Source of the DNA: Buchnera aphidicola (Cinara kochiana kochiana)
Lineage (GTDB): Bacteria; Pseudomonadota; Gammaproteobacteria; Enterobacterales; Enterobacteriaceae
Reading direction: 5' to 3'
NCBI RefSeq assembly: GCF_900698905.1
Contig: NZ_LR217707.1
Span: 248,001 to 312,000 of the forward strand
DNA: 64,000 nt
Part shown: positions 40,024 to 51,199 of the stretch, in pieces
Position numbering within the stretch: position 1 is the stretch's first letter
How the letters are laid out: each line of letters starts with the position of its first letter
Notes under the pieces: generated by a model
What the model was told of the DNA's origin: nothing
Database searches by the model: none
Seen by the model: only the letters and a program-made list of their open reading frames with translations
Made by a program: the position numbers and the translations under genes

Positions 40024-40503
40024 TTATATATACTCAATTTTTTTAATTAAATATTCTACAGAACCTGAAGGAGTTTTTACTGTTACAATATCTTTTTCTT
40101 TTTTTCCAATTAATGCTCGTGACATAGGCGAATAAATAGAAATAGAACATTCTTTACAGTTTGCTTCATCGTCACCAACAATAGTATATATAAAAATTTT
40201 ATTAGTACGTATTTGCGATACTACTACAGTAGATCCAAAGATAACAATCCCTTTAAAAGGTATTTTAGTAACATCAATAATTTCCGCGCATAATAATTTA
40301 TTTTCAATTTCGCAAATTTTATTTTCACAAAAACTCTGTTCTTCACGTGCAGCATGATATTCTGCATTTTCTTTTAAATCACCTAATTGTCGAGCATTAG
40401 AAATTGCCTCTACAATAGATGGTCTTGTAACATACTTTAGTTTTTTTAATTCAGATTTTAATATATTATAACCCCGTAATGTCATTGGAACTTTATTTAA
40501 CAA
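40024..40503 (-). CDS. greA: Transcription elongation factor GreA
   Basis: Stimulates transcript cleavage by stalled RNA polymerase. The length is 159 aa, against 158 in E. coli. The N-terminal coiled coil keeps the tip acidic pair in LGDLKENAEYHAAREEQ (Asp and Glu near residues 41 and 44), and the C-terminal domain ends in VKTPSGSVEYLIKKIEYI. A GGGGGAATA ribosome site precedes the ATG. Confidence 0.96.
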   Translation of the reverse strand: MLNKVPMTLRGYNILKSELKKLKYVTRPSIVEAISNARQLGDLKENAEYHAAREEQSFCENKICEIENKLLCAEIIDVTKIPFKGIVIFGSTVVVSQIRTNKIFIYTIVGDDEANCKECSISIYSPMSRALIGKKEKDIVTVKTPSGSVEYLIKKIEYI

Positions 40504-40854
40504 TCTTATTCCCCCTTTTATATCAACATATCATGATTAAATATAAATTATCTATACATATATATAATAAAAAAATTATTATAATAAATAATATTATCAA
40601 CAATATAGATTATTATTGAATATTTAGATACTATATATTATATATAATATATAGTAATATATATATTTTGTTATCTAATAAATTAAATTATTATCGATCT
40701 ATTTAATGTATGTTATGATTATTTAAATTTTAAAAATATTCACATATATAAAGATATATTCATGTTAATATATATTATACCTATAAATCAGTAATCATAG
40801 ATAGTTACTAATTATTAATAAATTAAATTAATATTTCACTATTGAGTTAAAACT
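40504..40854. other. Spacer between divergent greA and ibaG
   Basis: 351 bp of A/T-rich DNA with no gene; it must contain the two divergent promoters. TATA-like repeats around 40630-40670 are simple-sequence rather than a recognisable motif. Confidence 0.5.
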
Positions 40855-41103
40855 ATGGATTCAGATAAAATCTGCACTATAATTAAAAAAAAATTAAAAT
40901 TAAAAAAAATATTTATATCAAAATATAATAATAATATCTCTATTACTGCAATAGGAGATTTTTTCATAGGAATGAATTCTTTAGAGAAACAAAAACATAT
41001 ATACACAATATTAATGCCATATTTTATCAAAAAAAAAATTCATGCTATTACAATCAATACATATACGATATCTGAATGGAAAAAAACTCACATTAAGGAA
41101 TAA
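40855..41103 (+). CDS. ibaG: BolA-family protein IbaG (YrbA)
   Basis: 82-aa BolA-like protein. The family features are FISKYNNNISITAIGDFFIGMNSLEKQK (GxxFxGMSxxKxQ equivalent) and HAITINTYTISEWK at the C-terminus, matching E. coli IbaG. BolA proteins pair with monothiol glutaredoxins in iron-sulfur handling. In E. coli murA follows directly; here a 363-bp empty spacer follows. Confidence 0.88.
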   Translation: MDSDKICTIIKKKLKLKKIFISKYNNNISITAIGDFFIGMNSLEKQKHIYTILMPYFIKKKIHAITINTYTISEWKKTHIKE

Positions 41104-41466
41104 AAATATTATCTATTATAAATAGATAACATTAATTATTATTAGCTAATACTTAAAAAACATATATAATTATTACATGTGATCTACTATATGATATATT
41201 TATATTAAAAATAAAATATTTTATTAAAAAATACGATAATTTTTTAAATATTTTAATAATTATTAATATAATCTTTATAAATTAATATAAAATATTAACT
41301 AAATTAAATAAACATATTTATATATAAAGTATATATTTTATTTATACAAAAATATATTTTTATTTTTAAATATTTTATAAATATTCATTTATTCAAGACA
41401 TATTTTTTAAAAAATATATTATAATAAAAATATTTTTTCAATTTAAAAGCGCACAGAGAAAAAATT
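41104..41466. other. Spacer between ibaG and rplU, usual murA position
   Basis: 363 bp with no coding sequence. murA (UDP-GlcNAc enolpyruvyl transferase), adjacent to ibaG in E. coli, is not detectable. The region should contain the rplU-rpmA-obgE promoter. Confidence 0.5.
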
Positions 41467-41778
41467 ATGTATGCTATATTTTTAGATCGTAATAAACAAT
41501 ATAAAGTAAAATTTGGCGAAATTATTAGACTAGAGAAAATAAATATAAAGATTGGAGAAATTATCATTTTTAAAAAAATAATACTGTTATCCAGTAATCA
41601 AAAAATATCTATTGGACAACCAATACTACAAAATATTTCTGTAGAAGGATTAGTATGTAATCACGGTAGATATAAAAAAATAAAAATTATAAAATTTAAT
41701 CGTCGTAAACATTACAAAAAAAGTCAAGGACATAGACAATACTATACAGAAATTAAAATTAAAAATATAAAATATTAA
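41467..41778 (+). CDS. rplU: 50S ribosomal protein L21
   Basis: 103 aa, the same length as E. coli L21. It starts [20 protein letters not shown] and ends with the KGxRHRQxYTEIKI element ([17 protein letters not shown]). It is first of the rplU-rpmA-obgE operon; rpmA follows after 22 bp. Confidence 0.95.
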   Translation: MYAIFLDRNKQYKVKFGEIIRLEKINIKIGEIIIFKKIILLSSNQKISIGQPILQNISVEGLVCNHGRYKKIKIIKFNRRKHYKKSQGHRQYYTEIKIKNIKY

Positions 41779-41800
41779 AAATATAACTGAGGAATATAAA

Positions 41801-42064
41801 ATGGCTCATAAAAAAGCAGGAGGTTCTTCTAGAAATGGTAGAGATTCTCACTCAAAAAGATTAGGTGTCAAAAAATTTGGAGGAGAACACGTATATCCGG
41901 GAAACATTATAATTAAACAAAGAGGCACTAAATTTCATCCTGGTTATAACGTGAAATGTGGTAAAGATCATACTTTATTTTCTGTTATTAAAGGATTAGT
42001 AAAATTTACAAAAAAAGGTTTACTAAAAAAAAAATATGTAAATGTTATAAGCACAACAGAATAA
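41801..42064 (+). CDS. rpmA: 50S ribosomal protein L27
   Basis: 87 aa (85 in E. coli). The very conserved N-terminus [20 protein letters not shown] reaches the peptidyl transferase centre and needs no cleavage in Proteobacteria. TGAGGA precedes the ATG. Confidence 0.97.
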   Translation: MAHKKAGGSSRNGRDSHSKRLGVKKFGGEHVYPGNIIIKQRGTKFHPGYNVKCGKDHTLFSVIKGLVKFTKKGLLKKKYVNVISTTE

Positions 42065-42069
42065 TATAA

Positions 42070-43116
<1,047 letters not shown>

Positions 43117-43243
43117 AATAATAAAAAATATTTTTATATCGATAAAAATACTTATCAATATAAATTTATTAAAAATTTATTAATTATATATTCATTAAAC
43201 TAGTCTATAGTTACAAATACCGTACACCAATACATCTTATTAT

Positions 43244-43278
43244 AAAGAAACCCGGATTAAAAACACCGGGATTTCTTT
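43244..43278. terminator. Bidirectional terminator between obgE and rpsI
   Basis: AAAGAAACCCGG pairs with CCGGGATTTCTTT (one bulged A) around a 10-nt loop. A-tract on one side and T-tract on the other allow termination of both the rightward obgE and the leftward rplM-rpsI transcripts. It begins 15 bp after rpsI. Confidence 0.8.
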
Positions 43279-43292
43279 ACTTTAAACATTAA

Positions 43293-43685
43293 TTATCTTT
43301 TAGAAAACTGAGTTTTCTTTCTAGCTTTACGAAAACCAAATTTCTTGCGCTCTACTTGTCTAGAATCACGTGTTACAAAACCTTCTTTTCGTAAAATATC
43401 TCTTAATGTGTTGTCATAATTAATTAATGCACGAGTAATTCCTTGTCTAATAGCTCCAGCTTGTCCAGATATTCCACCGCCTTTTACCGTGATATAAAAA
43501 TCAAATATATTTAACATATTTACTACATCTAATGGTTGTTGAACTATCATACATGCGGTTTTCCTACCAAAATATTCTTTTAAAACACGCTTATTAACAA
43601 AAATTTTTCCTGCTCCTTTACGTAAAAATACACGCGCAGAAGAACATTTGCGACGACCTGTACCATAATTTATGTACTCAGACAT
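43293..43685 (-). CDS. rpsI: 30S ribosomal protein S9
   Basis: 130 aa, the same length as E. coli S9, with [19 protein letters not shown] at the start and the Lys/Arg-rich C-terminus [18 protein letters not shown] that contacts P-site tRNA. It follows rplM by 26 bp. Confidence 0.97.
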   Translation of the reverse strand: MSEYINYGTGRRKCSSARVFLRKGAGKIFVNKRVLKEYFGRKTACMIVQQPLDVVNMLNIFDFYITVKGGGISGQAGAIRQGITRALINYDNTLRDILRKEGFVTRDSRQVERKKFGFRKARKKTQFSKR

Positions 43686-43711
43686 ACTATAAATCCTAAT
43701 ATTTATATATA

Positions 43712-44140
43712 TTAAATATTTAAAAAAACTGGTTGTTGTGCATTTAAATTATGCTCGTGAAATGGAAATACTTTTAATTTTTTAAAAATTGATCGACCTA
43801 AAGAACCTTTGGGTAACATTCCTTTAACAGCTCTTGCAATAACTCTTTCGGGATGATGTAACAACATATATTGCAAAGTATATTTTTTTATTCCACCTAC
43901 ATAGCCTGTATGATGATAATAAAATTTATTAAGAATTTTCTTACCAGTAACAATTATTTTTGATGCATTTATAACTATGATATAATCACCAGTATCAACA
44001 TGAGGAGTATACTCGGGTTTATGTTTTCCGCGCAGACGTAAAGATATTTGAGTTGCAAAACGACCTAAAATTTTATTTGTACCATCAACGTAATACCAGG
44101 ATTTCTTAATATTGTTAACATTAGCTGAAAAACTTTTCAT
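43712..44140 (-). CDS. rplM: 50S ribosomal protein L13
   Basis: 142 aa, the same length as E. coli L13. Features are [37 protein letters not shown] and [13 protein letters not shown]. It is the first gene of the leftward rplM-rpsI operon and is divergent from pheA. Confidence 0.97.
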   Translation of the reverse strand: MKSFSANVNNIKKSWYYVDGTNKILGRFATQISLRLRGKHKPEYTPHVDTGDYIIVINASKIIVTGKKILNKFYYHHTGYVGGIKKYTLQYMLLHHPERVIARAVKGMLPKGSLGRSIFKKLKVFPFHEHNLNAQQPVFLNI

Positions 44141-44294
44141 AATATCTTTTACCTGATAGATATAGTTATAAAAATTAAAAAAATTTATTGATTTTATCTA
44201 ATCAATAATATTTATTATTATAAATATAGCATATATACTAAAAAATATTTATTTATTATAAATATAAACAAAAACAAAACTGGAATGTTATAAC

Positions 44295-45449
44295 ATGGAT
44301 AAAAAAAGAATATTAAATTTTTTACGCAAAAAAATTGATTGTATTGATTATAAAATAATTAAACTACTCTCATCTAGAGAATCTCTTTCAATCAATATAT
44401 TAAAAAATAAAATATATAATAAATTTAACGTACGAGATAAAAATCGTGAAATAGAACTATTCCAAAATTTATATCAATATAGTAAAAAAAACAAAATTAA
44501 TCCAATATTTATTAAAAAAATATTTAAAATAATTGTTGAAAATTCTGTTATCATCCAAAAAAACTATAAAAATGAAATATTAAAAAATCAAAAAAAATAT
44601 TTATGCGCCTACTTAGGACCTATCGGTTCATATTCATCTGCTCTTTTTAATAGAATTTCTAATAATAAAAAAAAATTATTAATACCAAATGAACATAATA
44701 CTTTTAATTCTGTAATAAAATCCCTCAAAAATGATAATTGTAATTTTGCATTACTCCCTATTGAAAATAGGGTATCAGGAATTATTCCAGAAGTATACGA
44801 CATACTAAAAAAACATAAAAAAATATACATTATTAAAGAATTTTATGTAAAAATTGAACATCATTTATTTGCAAATAAAAATTGTTTTTTTAATCAAATT
44901 AAACAAGTATATAGTCATATACAACCATTTAAGCAATGTAGTATTTTTATAAACAAATTTCCAGAATGGAATAAAAAATATTTTAATAGTACATCTGCAG
45001 GAATGAAACAACTGGCCGCAGAAAAACAAAAAACATCAGCTGCAATTGGAAACTCAATAGGTGGTTCTTATTATAATTTAAAGAAAATTGCTATTAATAT
45101 ATCCAATATAAATAACAATATAACTAGATTTATATTAATAGCAAAAAACCCAAAAAAAATAAATTCTACCATGTCTGCTAAAATCACTATTATTATAAAA
45201 ATAACTAACCATAAAATAAATAAAAATAAAATATTAGAAATATTAAAAAAAAGAAAAATTAAAATTCTAACAATGATTTTGATAAAAAAAACATCTAATA
45301 TAATTGAGGCAACGTATTTATTAGACATAAAAGCATATATTGAGTCTGAAATAATACAAAATACATTATTAGATATAAAAAAATATACAAAATATATAAA
45401 AATATTAGGATGTTATCCTATTGAAAAAAATATAACAAAATTATATTAA
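44295..45449 (+). CDS. pheA: Bifunctional chorismate mutase/prephenate dehydratase (P-protein)
   Basis: Makes phenylpyruvate from chorismate, a host-provisioning step for phenylalanine. The length is 384 aa, against 386 in E. coli. The AroQ-type mutase occupies residues 1-90 and the dehydratase about 100-285 (YLGPIGSYSSALF, LPIENRVSGIIPEVYD, TRFILIAKNP). The C-terminal ACT-like region is present and ends LGCYPIEKN, but the two motifs that bind feedback phenylalanine in E. coli (GALV and ESRP) are replaced by unrelated Lys/Asn/Ile residues near 305 and 327. No phe-rich attenuator leader is visible in the 154 bp upstream. Confidence 0.96.
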   Translation: MDKKRILNFLRKKIDCIDYKIIKLLSSRESLSINILKNKIYNKFNVRDKNREIELFQNLYQYSKKNKINPIFIKKIFKIIVENSVIIQKNYKNEILKNQKKYLCAYLGPIGSYSSALFNRISNNKKKLLIPNEHNTFNSVIKSLKNDNCNFALLPIENRVSGIIPEVYDILKKHKKIYIIKEFYVKIEHHLFANKNCFFNQIKQVYSHIQPFKQCSIFINKFPEWNKKYFNSTSAGMKQLAAEKQKTSAAIGNSIGGSYYNLKKIAINISNINNNITRFILIAKNPKKINSTMSAKITIIIKITNHKINKNKILEILKKRKIKILTMILIKKTSNIIEATYLLDIKAYIESEIIQNTLLDIKKYTKYIKILGCYPIEKNITKLY

Positions 45450-45552
45450 TAATATAAATATGTTATTAATATAACTAATATACTTTTATTATAAAAAATA
45501 ATATTATATTAATTTAAATTTATTAAATATAAAAGGATTTTTACTAATAATC

Positions 45553-46899
45553 ATGTTCAATAATTTAACAAAAAAAATAACTAATATTTTTGAAAAAATT
45601 TCACACCATGGACATTTAAAAGAAAAAAAAATAAAAGAAACAATGCAAAAAATAAAATTAGCGTTATTAAATGCAGATGTTTCATTAACAGTAGTACGAT
45701 TATTTTTAAAAAAAATAAAATCAAAAACATCAGAAATATATATAAATAAAAACTTTAGTCCTAGTCAGAATTTAATAAAAATTGTATTACAAGAATTAAC
45801 TTTAATGATGGGTAACAATTGCTATTTATTTAAATTTTCTCTAAATCAGTTAGCTATCTGTACTATTATCGGTCAACCTGGATCCGGAAAAACTACTAGT
45901 ACAGCCAAATTAGCTTATTTATTATCCAAACAATATAAAAAAAAAATACTTGTTGTATCTATTGATATATATAGACCAGCAGCTATCTTACAATTAAAAC
46001 GATTAATACAAAAAACTAAAGCTAATTTTTTTCAATCTAACTGTAATCAAAAAATTATCAAAATAATTAAATCAGCAATAATCGAAGCAAAAAAAAAAAA
46101 ATATGATGTACTATTAATAGATACTGTAGGCAGCATACACACTGATCCATTTAAAATACAAGAATTAAAAAAAATACAAGATTATATTCAACCGCAAGAA
46201 ACACTATTTGTTATTGATGCAATGACTGGACAAGATTCTATTCATATAATTAACGAATTTAATAAAATGTTTAAATTATCTGGAGTAATTTTAACAAAAC
46301 TGGATAGTGATACAAGAGGAGGAGTCGCATTATCAGTACGCACTCTCACAGAAATACCAATCAAATATATCGGTATTGGAGAAAAAATTTATGATTTACA
46401 AATTTTTCATCCCGAAAGAATCGCTAAAAGAATTTTAGGAATGGGAGATATGTTATCTTTAATGGATGATATTCAAAATAAAATAAAAAATAAGGAATTA
46501 AATTTACTTAAAAATTCCAATAAAAAAGGAGATAAATTTAATTTAAATGATTTTTTATTACAAGTTAAACAAATCAAAAAAATAGGAGGGATTAATTCAT
46601 TAATAAACAAATTACCAATTAATATGTATTCTAATAATTCTATTTTAGAAAATATTGATGATAAATCTTTTATAAAAATTGAAGCCATGATTAACTCCAT
46701 GACAGAAAAAGAAAAAAAAATCCCATCTATAATAAAATATTCAAGAAAAAAAAGAATATCAAAAGGATCTGGAAATACTATACAAGAAATTAATATTTAT
46801 TTGAAAAAATTTGAACATATGAAAAAAATAATGAAAAATATAAAAACAAATAAAAAAAATAAAATATTTGAAAAAATAAAAAATTATCTGATAAAATAA
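45553..46899 (+). CDS. ffh: Signal recognition particle protein Ffh
   Basis: SRP54 GTPase guiding membrane proteins to FtsY and SecYEG. The length is 448 aa, against 453 in E. coli. NG domain: N-terminal helices with ALLNADVSLTVV (ALLEADV motif), P-loop GQPGSGKTTSTAK, TKLDSDTRGG and GIGEKIYDL. The G3 motif, normally DTAGR, reads DTVGS (about residues 190-194). The M domain binds 4.5S RNA through RISKGSGNTIQEIN, near 408-421. It contains an in-frame A13 tract at 46089-46101. Confidence 0.95.
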   Translation: MFNNLTKKITNIFEKISHHGHLKEKKIKETMQKIKLALLNADVSLTVVRLFLKKIKSKTSEIYINKNFSPSQNLIKIVLQELTLMMGNNCYLFKFSLNQLAICTIIGQPGSGKTTSTAKLAYLLSKQYKKKILVVSIDIYRPAAILQLKRLIQKTKANFFQSNCNQKIIKIIKSAIIEAKKKKYDVLLIDTVGSIHTDPFKIQELKKIQDYIQPQETLFVIDAMTGQDSIHIINEFNKMFKLSGVILTKLDSDTRGGVALSVRTLTEIPIKYIGIGEKIYDLQIFHPERIAKRILGMGDMLSLMDDIQNKIKNKELNLLKNSNKKGDKFNLNDFLLQVKQIKKIGGINSLINKLPINMYSNNSILENIDDKSFIKIEAMINSMTEKEKKIPSIIKYSRKKRISKGSGNTIQEINIYLKKFEHMKKIMKNIKTNKKNKIFEKIKNYLIK

Positions 46900-46978
46900 T
46901 ATATATAGTACTTAACATACTTATAAAAATATAAATAATATTTTTAATAACAGTTTTGAAAATAAAATAGGAAACATA

Positions 46979-47224
46979 ATGATAAAAATTAGACTCGCGC
47001 GACACGGATCAAAAAAAAAACCATTTTATCAAATTGTAGTATCTGATATAAGATCAGCGCGTAATGGAAAATTTATTGAACGTGTTGGATATTTTAATCC
47101 ATTTGCCAAAGAAAATGAAACAACAATATCTCTATCTATTAAACGAGTTCAATATTGGTTACACAATGGAGCAAAACAATCAAAAAGATTTTTAAAGTTA
47201 TTTAAACAATTTACAAAAAAATAA
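46979..47224 (+). CDS. rpsP: 30S ribosomal protein S16
   Basis: 81 aa (82 in E. coli). It starts MIKIRLARHGSKKKPFYQIV and contains RNGKFIERVGYFNP. It is first of the rpsP-rimM-trmD-rplS operon, in the same order as E. coli, and lies 79 bp after ffh, which precedes it in E. coli too. Confidence 0.97.
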   Translation: MIKIRLARHGSKKKPFYQIVVSDIRSARNGKFIERVGYFNPFAKENETTISLSIKRVQYWLHNGAKQSKRFLKLFKQFTKK

Positions 47225-47261
47225 TTCTAATAAATAACATAAAAATATTAAATTATAAATT

Positions 47262-47765
47262 ATGATCATAATAGGAAAAACAGGACATCCATACGGAATA
47301 TTAGGATGGATGCATATAATTTCATTTACTGAAATAAAAAAAAATATTTTTAATTATTTTCCATGGATTTTAGAAAAATCACGTATAAATTTATATAAAA
47401 ATGATATGATCATGTACCGAAAACATATAAATCATTTTATAATAAAATTAAAAAATATAAATAACAGAAATCAAGTATATAATTTTACTAAACAAAATAT
47501 ATTAATTCAATCAAATCAATTACCTATATTAAAAAATACGGAATATTATTGGCATAATATTTTATATTGTCATATTTTTAATCTAAAAAATGAAAAAATA
47601 GGCTTAGTATCAGAGATACTAGAAAACAAAATTTATAATACATTAAAAATACTTGCCATTAAAAAAAATAAATATATATATATTCCATTCATACAACCGG
47701 ATATCATTAAAGAAATAGACATAAACAATAAAAAAATAGTAATTAATTGGACTCAATATATATAA
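47262..47765 (+). CDS. rimM: 16S rRNA processing protein RimM
   Basis: 30S maturation factor that binds S19. The length is 167 aa, against 182 in E. coli; the shortening is at the N-terminus. Recognisable parts are IIIGKTGHPYGILGWMHI at the start, the EYYWHNILYCHIFN segment opening the PRC-barrel and IPFIQPDIIKEIDINNKKI near the end. It is strongly diverged but in perfect context between rpsP and trmD. Confidence 0.92.
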   Translation: MIIIGKTGHPYGILGWMHIISFTEIKKNIFNYFPWILEKSRINLYKNDMIMYRKHINHFIIKLKNINNRNQVYNFTKQNILIQSNQLPILKNTEYYWHNILYCHIFNLKNEKIGLVSEILENKIYNTLKILAIKKNKYIYIPFIQPDIIKEIDINNKKIVINWTQYI

Positions 47766-47794
47766 ATATATATATTACAAAATAAGACAAGAAT

Positions 47795-48487
47795 ATGATA
47801 AAATTTAGTATTATTACAATTTTTCCACAAATGTTTGATAACATATTTCAATATGGAATCATAAATCAAGCTATTAAAAAAAAAATAATTAATATTAATA
47901 TTTTTGATCTAAGAAATTATAGCACATACAAAAGAAAAAAAGTAGATGATAAAATCTATGGAGGCGGTTCAGGAATGCTACTTATGTTTTTACCTTTATT
48001 TCGCGCAGTTAATCATATAAAAAAAAAATTTAAAGAACCATCTTTAGTCATTTATTTAACTCCACAAGGGAAATTACTTAATTATAATAATGTCAAAAAT
48101 TTTATAAAAAAAAAACATTTAATATTTATTTGTGGGCGCTATAAAGGTATCGATGAACGTTTTTTAAAAACTCAAGTAGACGAAGAATGGTCAATTGGAG
48201 ATTATATATTAACAGGAGGAGAAATTCCTGCCATGGTATTTATAGATACTATTACTCGCATGATTCCTAGCGCATTAAATAATAAAAATTCTTTATTAGA
48301 AGAATCATTTAATAATAAATTATTAGATTATCCAAATTATACACGACCAAAAAAAATTAATAATAAAATTGTGCCAAAAATTTTATTATCAGGTAATCAT
48401 GCAAAAATAAAAAAATGGCGACTAAAACATTCAATTAAAAATACCATTTTAAAAAAACCGCATCTTTTAAAAAATAAATTTAAATAA
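47795..48487 (+). CDS. trmD: tRNA (guanine37-N1)-methyltransferase TrmD
   Basis: Makes m1G37 and prevents +1 frameshifting. The SPOUT knot motifs are intact: DDKIYGGGSGML, FICGRYKGIDERF and EEWSIGDYILTGGEIPAM, followed by SGNHAKIKKWRLK. The length is 230 aa, against 255 in E. coli; the C-terminal tail is trimmed after the last conserved block. It is in the conserved operon between rimM and rplS. Confidence 0.96.
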   Translation: MIKFSIITIFPQMFDNIFQYGIINQAIKKKIININIFDLRNYSTYKRKKVDDKIYGGGSGMLLMFLPLFRAVNHIKKKFKEPSLVIYLTPQGKLLNYNNVKNFIKKKHLIFICGRYKGIDERFLKTQVDEEWSIGDYILTGGEIPAMVFIDTITRMIPSALNNKNSLLEESFNNKLLDYPNYTRPKKINNKIVPKILLSGNHAKIKKWRLKHSIKNTILKKPHLLKNKFK

Positions 48488-48566
48488 AGTTAAAAATAAA
48501 AAAATTATATCAAAATAAAACTAATAAAAATATTATTATCAATTAATTGTATGAGATATTAAAAAT

Positions 48567-48914
48567 ATGAATAATTCCATCTACTCAATCGAAAATCAAT
48601 ATAAAAAAAAAAATATTCCATTATTTAATTCAGGTGATTCTATAATCGTAAAAATATGGATATTAGAAGGAAACAAAAAACGCATACAATCTTTTGAAGG
48701 AATTGTAATCGCCAAAAGAAATAGAAATCTTAATTCATCCTTTACAGTTCGCAAAATATCCAACGGAGAGGGAGTAGAAAGAACCTTTTTAATTCATTCT
48801 CCTAATATACATGAAATAAAAATTATAAAAAAAGGATTAGTTAAAAGAGCAAAATTATATTATTTACGTAACCGTACTGGTAAATCAGCAAGAATCAAAG
48901 AGCGTTTAAAGTAA
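48567..48914 (+). CDS. rplS: 50S ribosomal protein L19
   Basis: 115 aa, equal to E. coli L19, with [40 protein letters not shown] and the C-terminal [14 protein letters not shown]. It is last in the rpsP operon. A convergent terminator hairpin follows at 49001. Confidence 0.97.
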   Translation: MNNSIYSIENQYKKKNIPLFNSGDSIIVKIWILEGNKKRIQSFEGIVIAKRNRNLNSSFTVRKISNGEGVERTFLIHSPNIHEIKIIKKGLVKRAKLYYLRNRTGKSARIKERLK

Positions 48915-49000
48915 CTTATATACTATTTATTATGTTAATACTAAATTAACAAAATATTTAAACAAATAATTAAAAATAATAAATTTATTTATATAAATTA

Positions 49001-49030
49001 TGCAGTCAGAATATAATAAAATTGACTGCA
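49001..49030. terminator. Hairpin between convergent rplS and tldD
   Basis: An 8-bp perfect stem TGCAGTCA / TGACTGCA around a 14-nt AT loop, between the two convergent stops. It could terminate both transcripts. Confidence 0.6.
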
Positions 49031-49052
49031 CAATATATCATTAATTAATTTT

Positions 49053-50492
49053 TCAACATGTTCCGCTAATAGTCATTTTATCTACTTTAATGGTAGGTTG
49101 ACCAACATTTACAGGTACAGTTTGCCCATTTTTTCCGCAATTACCTAATCCGCTAGCCATTTGCAAGTTATTTCCTACCATAGATATAGACTTCATTACC
49201 TCAATCCCTGACCCAATTAACGTAGCTCCTTTTAATGGATGAAAAATCTTTCCATTTTTTATAAGGTACGCCTCTGAAGTAGAAAAAACAAAATTTCCAG
49301 AAGTAATATCTACTTGACCACCACTAAAATTAACAGCATATATACCATAATCTACACTATTAATAATATCTAAATGATTATCGGAACCTGATAATAAATA
49401 TGTATTTGTCATACGAGGCATGGGTAAATGAGCATATGATTCTCGTCGACCATTTCCAGTACTTTTTTGATACATAACATGTGCATTTAATTTATCTTGC
49501 AAAAAAGATTTTAAAACCCCATTTTTAATTAAAATATTATATTGGCCAGGTGTTCCTTCATCATCGATATTAACTGAACCCCTACTGCCGTGTAATGTTC
49601 CGTTATCTACAATTGTACATAAATTAGAAGCAACTTTTTGACCAATTTTTTTAGTAAAAATAGATGTTTTCTTGCGAATAAAATCTCCCTCTAAACCATG
49701 TCCAACCGCCTCATGAAATAAAATACCAGGCCATCCTGGACCCAAAACAACTGGAAAAGAACCAGCTGGAGAAATTTTAGCAGATAATGTAGTTAACGCA
49801 ATACGAACTGCTTCTTTAGTCCAAAAGTCTATTAACATTTCATTATTGGTTTTTTTTTTAAAAAAATCATTTATTTTAAATCTACCGCCCCCGCCATGAA
49901 AACCTTTTTCTCTCTTATTATTTTGCTCAACTATAATTTCAATAGTTATATATACTAAAGATCGAGCATCACTAGCTGGTACCATGCTGTCAGTAGATCC
50001 AACTAAAATTTCTTCTTGTTCACACGTTAATACAGCCTGAACATCAATGACACGATAATCTTGGCTTCTAGCTAAATTGTCAATATAATTTAAAATATAA
50101 ATTTTTTTTTCAACATAATTATCATCTATTAAATTAAATGAAGAATATGCATTTACAGAATGTAAATATACTTGTTTATTAATAATATTACCTGTTTTTA
50201 CATTAGACAACATTTTACATACTGTATCAATAGAATTATTTAAATTATTTAATTTAATGGAATTCGTATATGAAAAACTAGTAGAAGTATTTTTTATAGC
50301 TCGTATTCCTACTCCTTCATCAAAAAAGTAAGTACCCTTTTTAATAATTTTATTTTCTAAAACCCATATTTCTTGTTCTTTTGATTGAAAATAAATATCT
50401 CCAAAATCAATTTTTTTATCTAACATATTATCTAATAAAATAGAAATATTTTTTTTATTAATATTATACTTATTTAATAAAATATCTATCAT
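49053..50492 (-). CDS. tldD: Metalloprotease TldD
   Basis: 479 aa (481 in E. coli). TldD is the zinc-binding half of the TldD/TldE protease, known for microcin B17 processing and CcdA degradation. The HEAVGHGLEGD motif (HExxxH, about residue 263) supplies the metal ligands, and the C-terminal cysteine in MTISGTC is retained. The partner tldE (pmbA) is not in this window. Persistence in a reduced genome suggests a housekeeping peptide-turnover role (inference). Confidence 0.95.
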   Translation of the reverse strand: MIDILLNKYNINKKNISILLDNMLDKKIDFGDIYFQSKEQEIWVLENKIIKKGTYFFDEGVGIRAIKNTSTSFSYTNSIKLNNLNNSIDTVCKMLSNVKTGNIINKQVYLHSVNAYSSFNLIDDNYVEKKIYILNYIDNLARSQDYRVIDVQAVLTCEQEEILVGSTDSMVPASDARSLVYITIEIIVEQNNKREKGFHGGGGRFKINDFFKKKTNNEMLIDFWTKEAVRIALTTLSAKISPAGSFPVVLGPGWPGILFHEAVGHGLEGDFIRKKTSIFTKKIGQKVASNLCTIVDNGTLHGSRGSVNIDDEGTPGQYNILIKNGVLKSFLQDKLNAHVMYQKSTGNGRRESYAHLPMPRMTNTYLLSGSDNHLDIINSVDYGIYAVNFSGGQVDITSGNFVFSTSEAYLIKNGKIFHPLKGATLIGSGIEVMKSISMVGNNLQMASGLGNCGKNGQTVPVNVGQPTIKVDKMTISGTC

Positions 50493-50721
50493 TATAAAAA
50501 ATCTCTTTATAAAGCTATAAATTTAAAAATAATAAAATAATATAAATATTTTTATAAATATTTTTAAAAATATTTAATGAAATTATTTATATTGTTTTTA
50601 TATAAAAAATATTGATAATAATTACTATAAAATAACTACATAATAATTTTATAAAATGTTATTATATATATAATAAAATTAATATTATTTTAATTAAAAA
50701 TTTATATTATCGAGGTTGCTA

Positions 50722-51171
50722 ATGAGTAATAAGTTTCAAATTTTATTAATTAACGGACCTAATTTAAATTTATTAGGTACACGAGAAACTAAGATATACG
50801 GTACAGAAACATTACCTCAAATTATTAAAAAAATAAAAAATATAGGACAACGTTTAAACGCTGATCTATATGACTTTCAGTCTAATGCAGAACATAAAAT
50901 AGTAGAAAAAATACATGAAAGTAAAAAAAATAAAATACAATTTATCTTAATTAATCCAGGAGCATTTGCTCATACCAGTGTATCTATACGAGATGCTTTA
51001 TTAGCCATACAAATTCCTTTTTTTGAAATTCATATTTCCAATATTTTTTCTCGAGAAAACTTTCGTTCACATTCATGGATATCTGATATATCTAATGGTA
51101 TTATATCTGGATTTGGACCTGACGGATATACATGGGCACTACATACAGCTATAAAGATATTGTCAAAATAA
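50722..51171 (+). CDS. aroQ: 3-dehydroquinate dehydratase, type II
   Basis: Third step of the shikimate pathway, feeding aromatic amino acid supply to the host. 149 aa, typical for the dodecameric type II enzyme. It shows ILLINGPNLNLLGTRE with the catalytic Asn/Arg, QSNAEHKIVEKIHE, LINPGAFAHTSVSIRDAL and HISNIFSRENFRSHS. The ATG at 50722 follows CGAGG at 50711-50715. A TTG at 50716 is adjacent to that site and less likely. Many Enterobacteria use type I AroD instead. Confidence 0.96.
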   Translation: MSNKFQILLINGPNLNLLGTRETKIYGTETLPQIIKKIKNIGQRLNADLYDFQSNAEHKIVEKIHESKKNKIQFILINPGAFAHTSVSIRDALLAIQIPFFEIHISNIFSRENFRSHSWISDISNGIISGFGPDGYTWALHTAIKILSK

Positions 51172-51199
51172 TATATATATAAAAATATAAAAATAATAT

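Noticed and set aside
44141-44294. Possible pheL-type attenuator before pheA
   Set aside because: No short ORF with a run of Phe codons; the only hairpin (TTGATT/AATCAA) is weak and AT-only.
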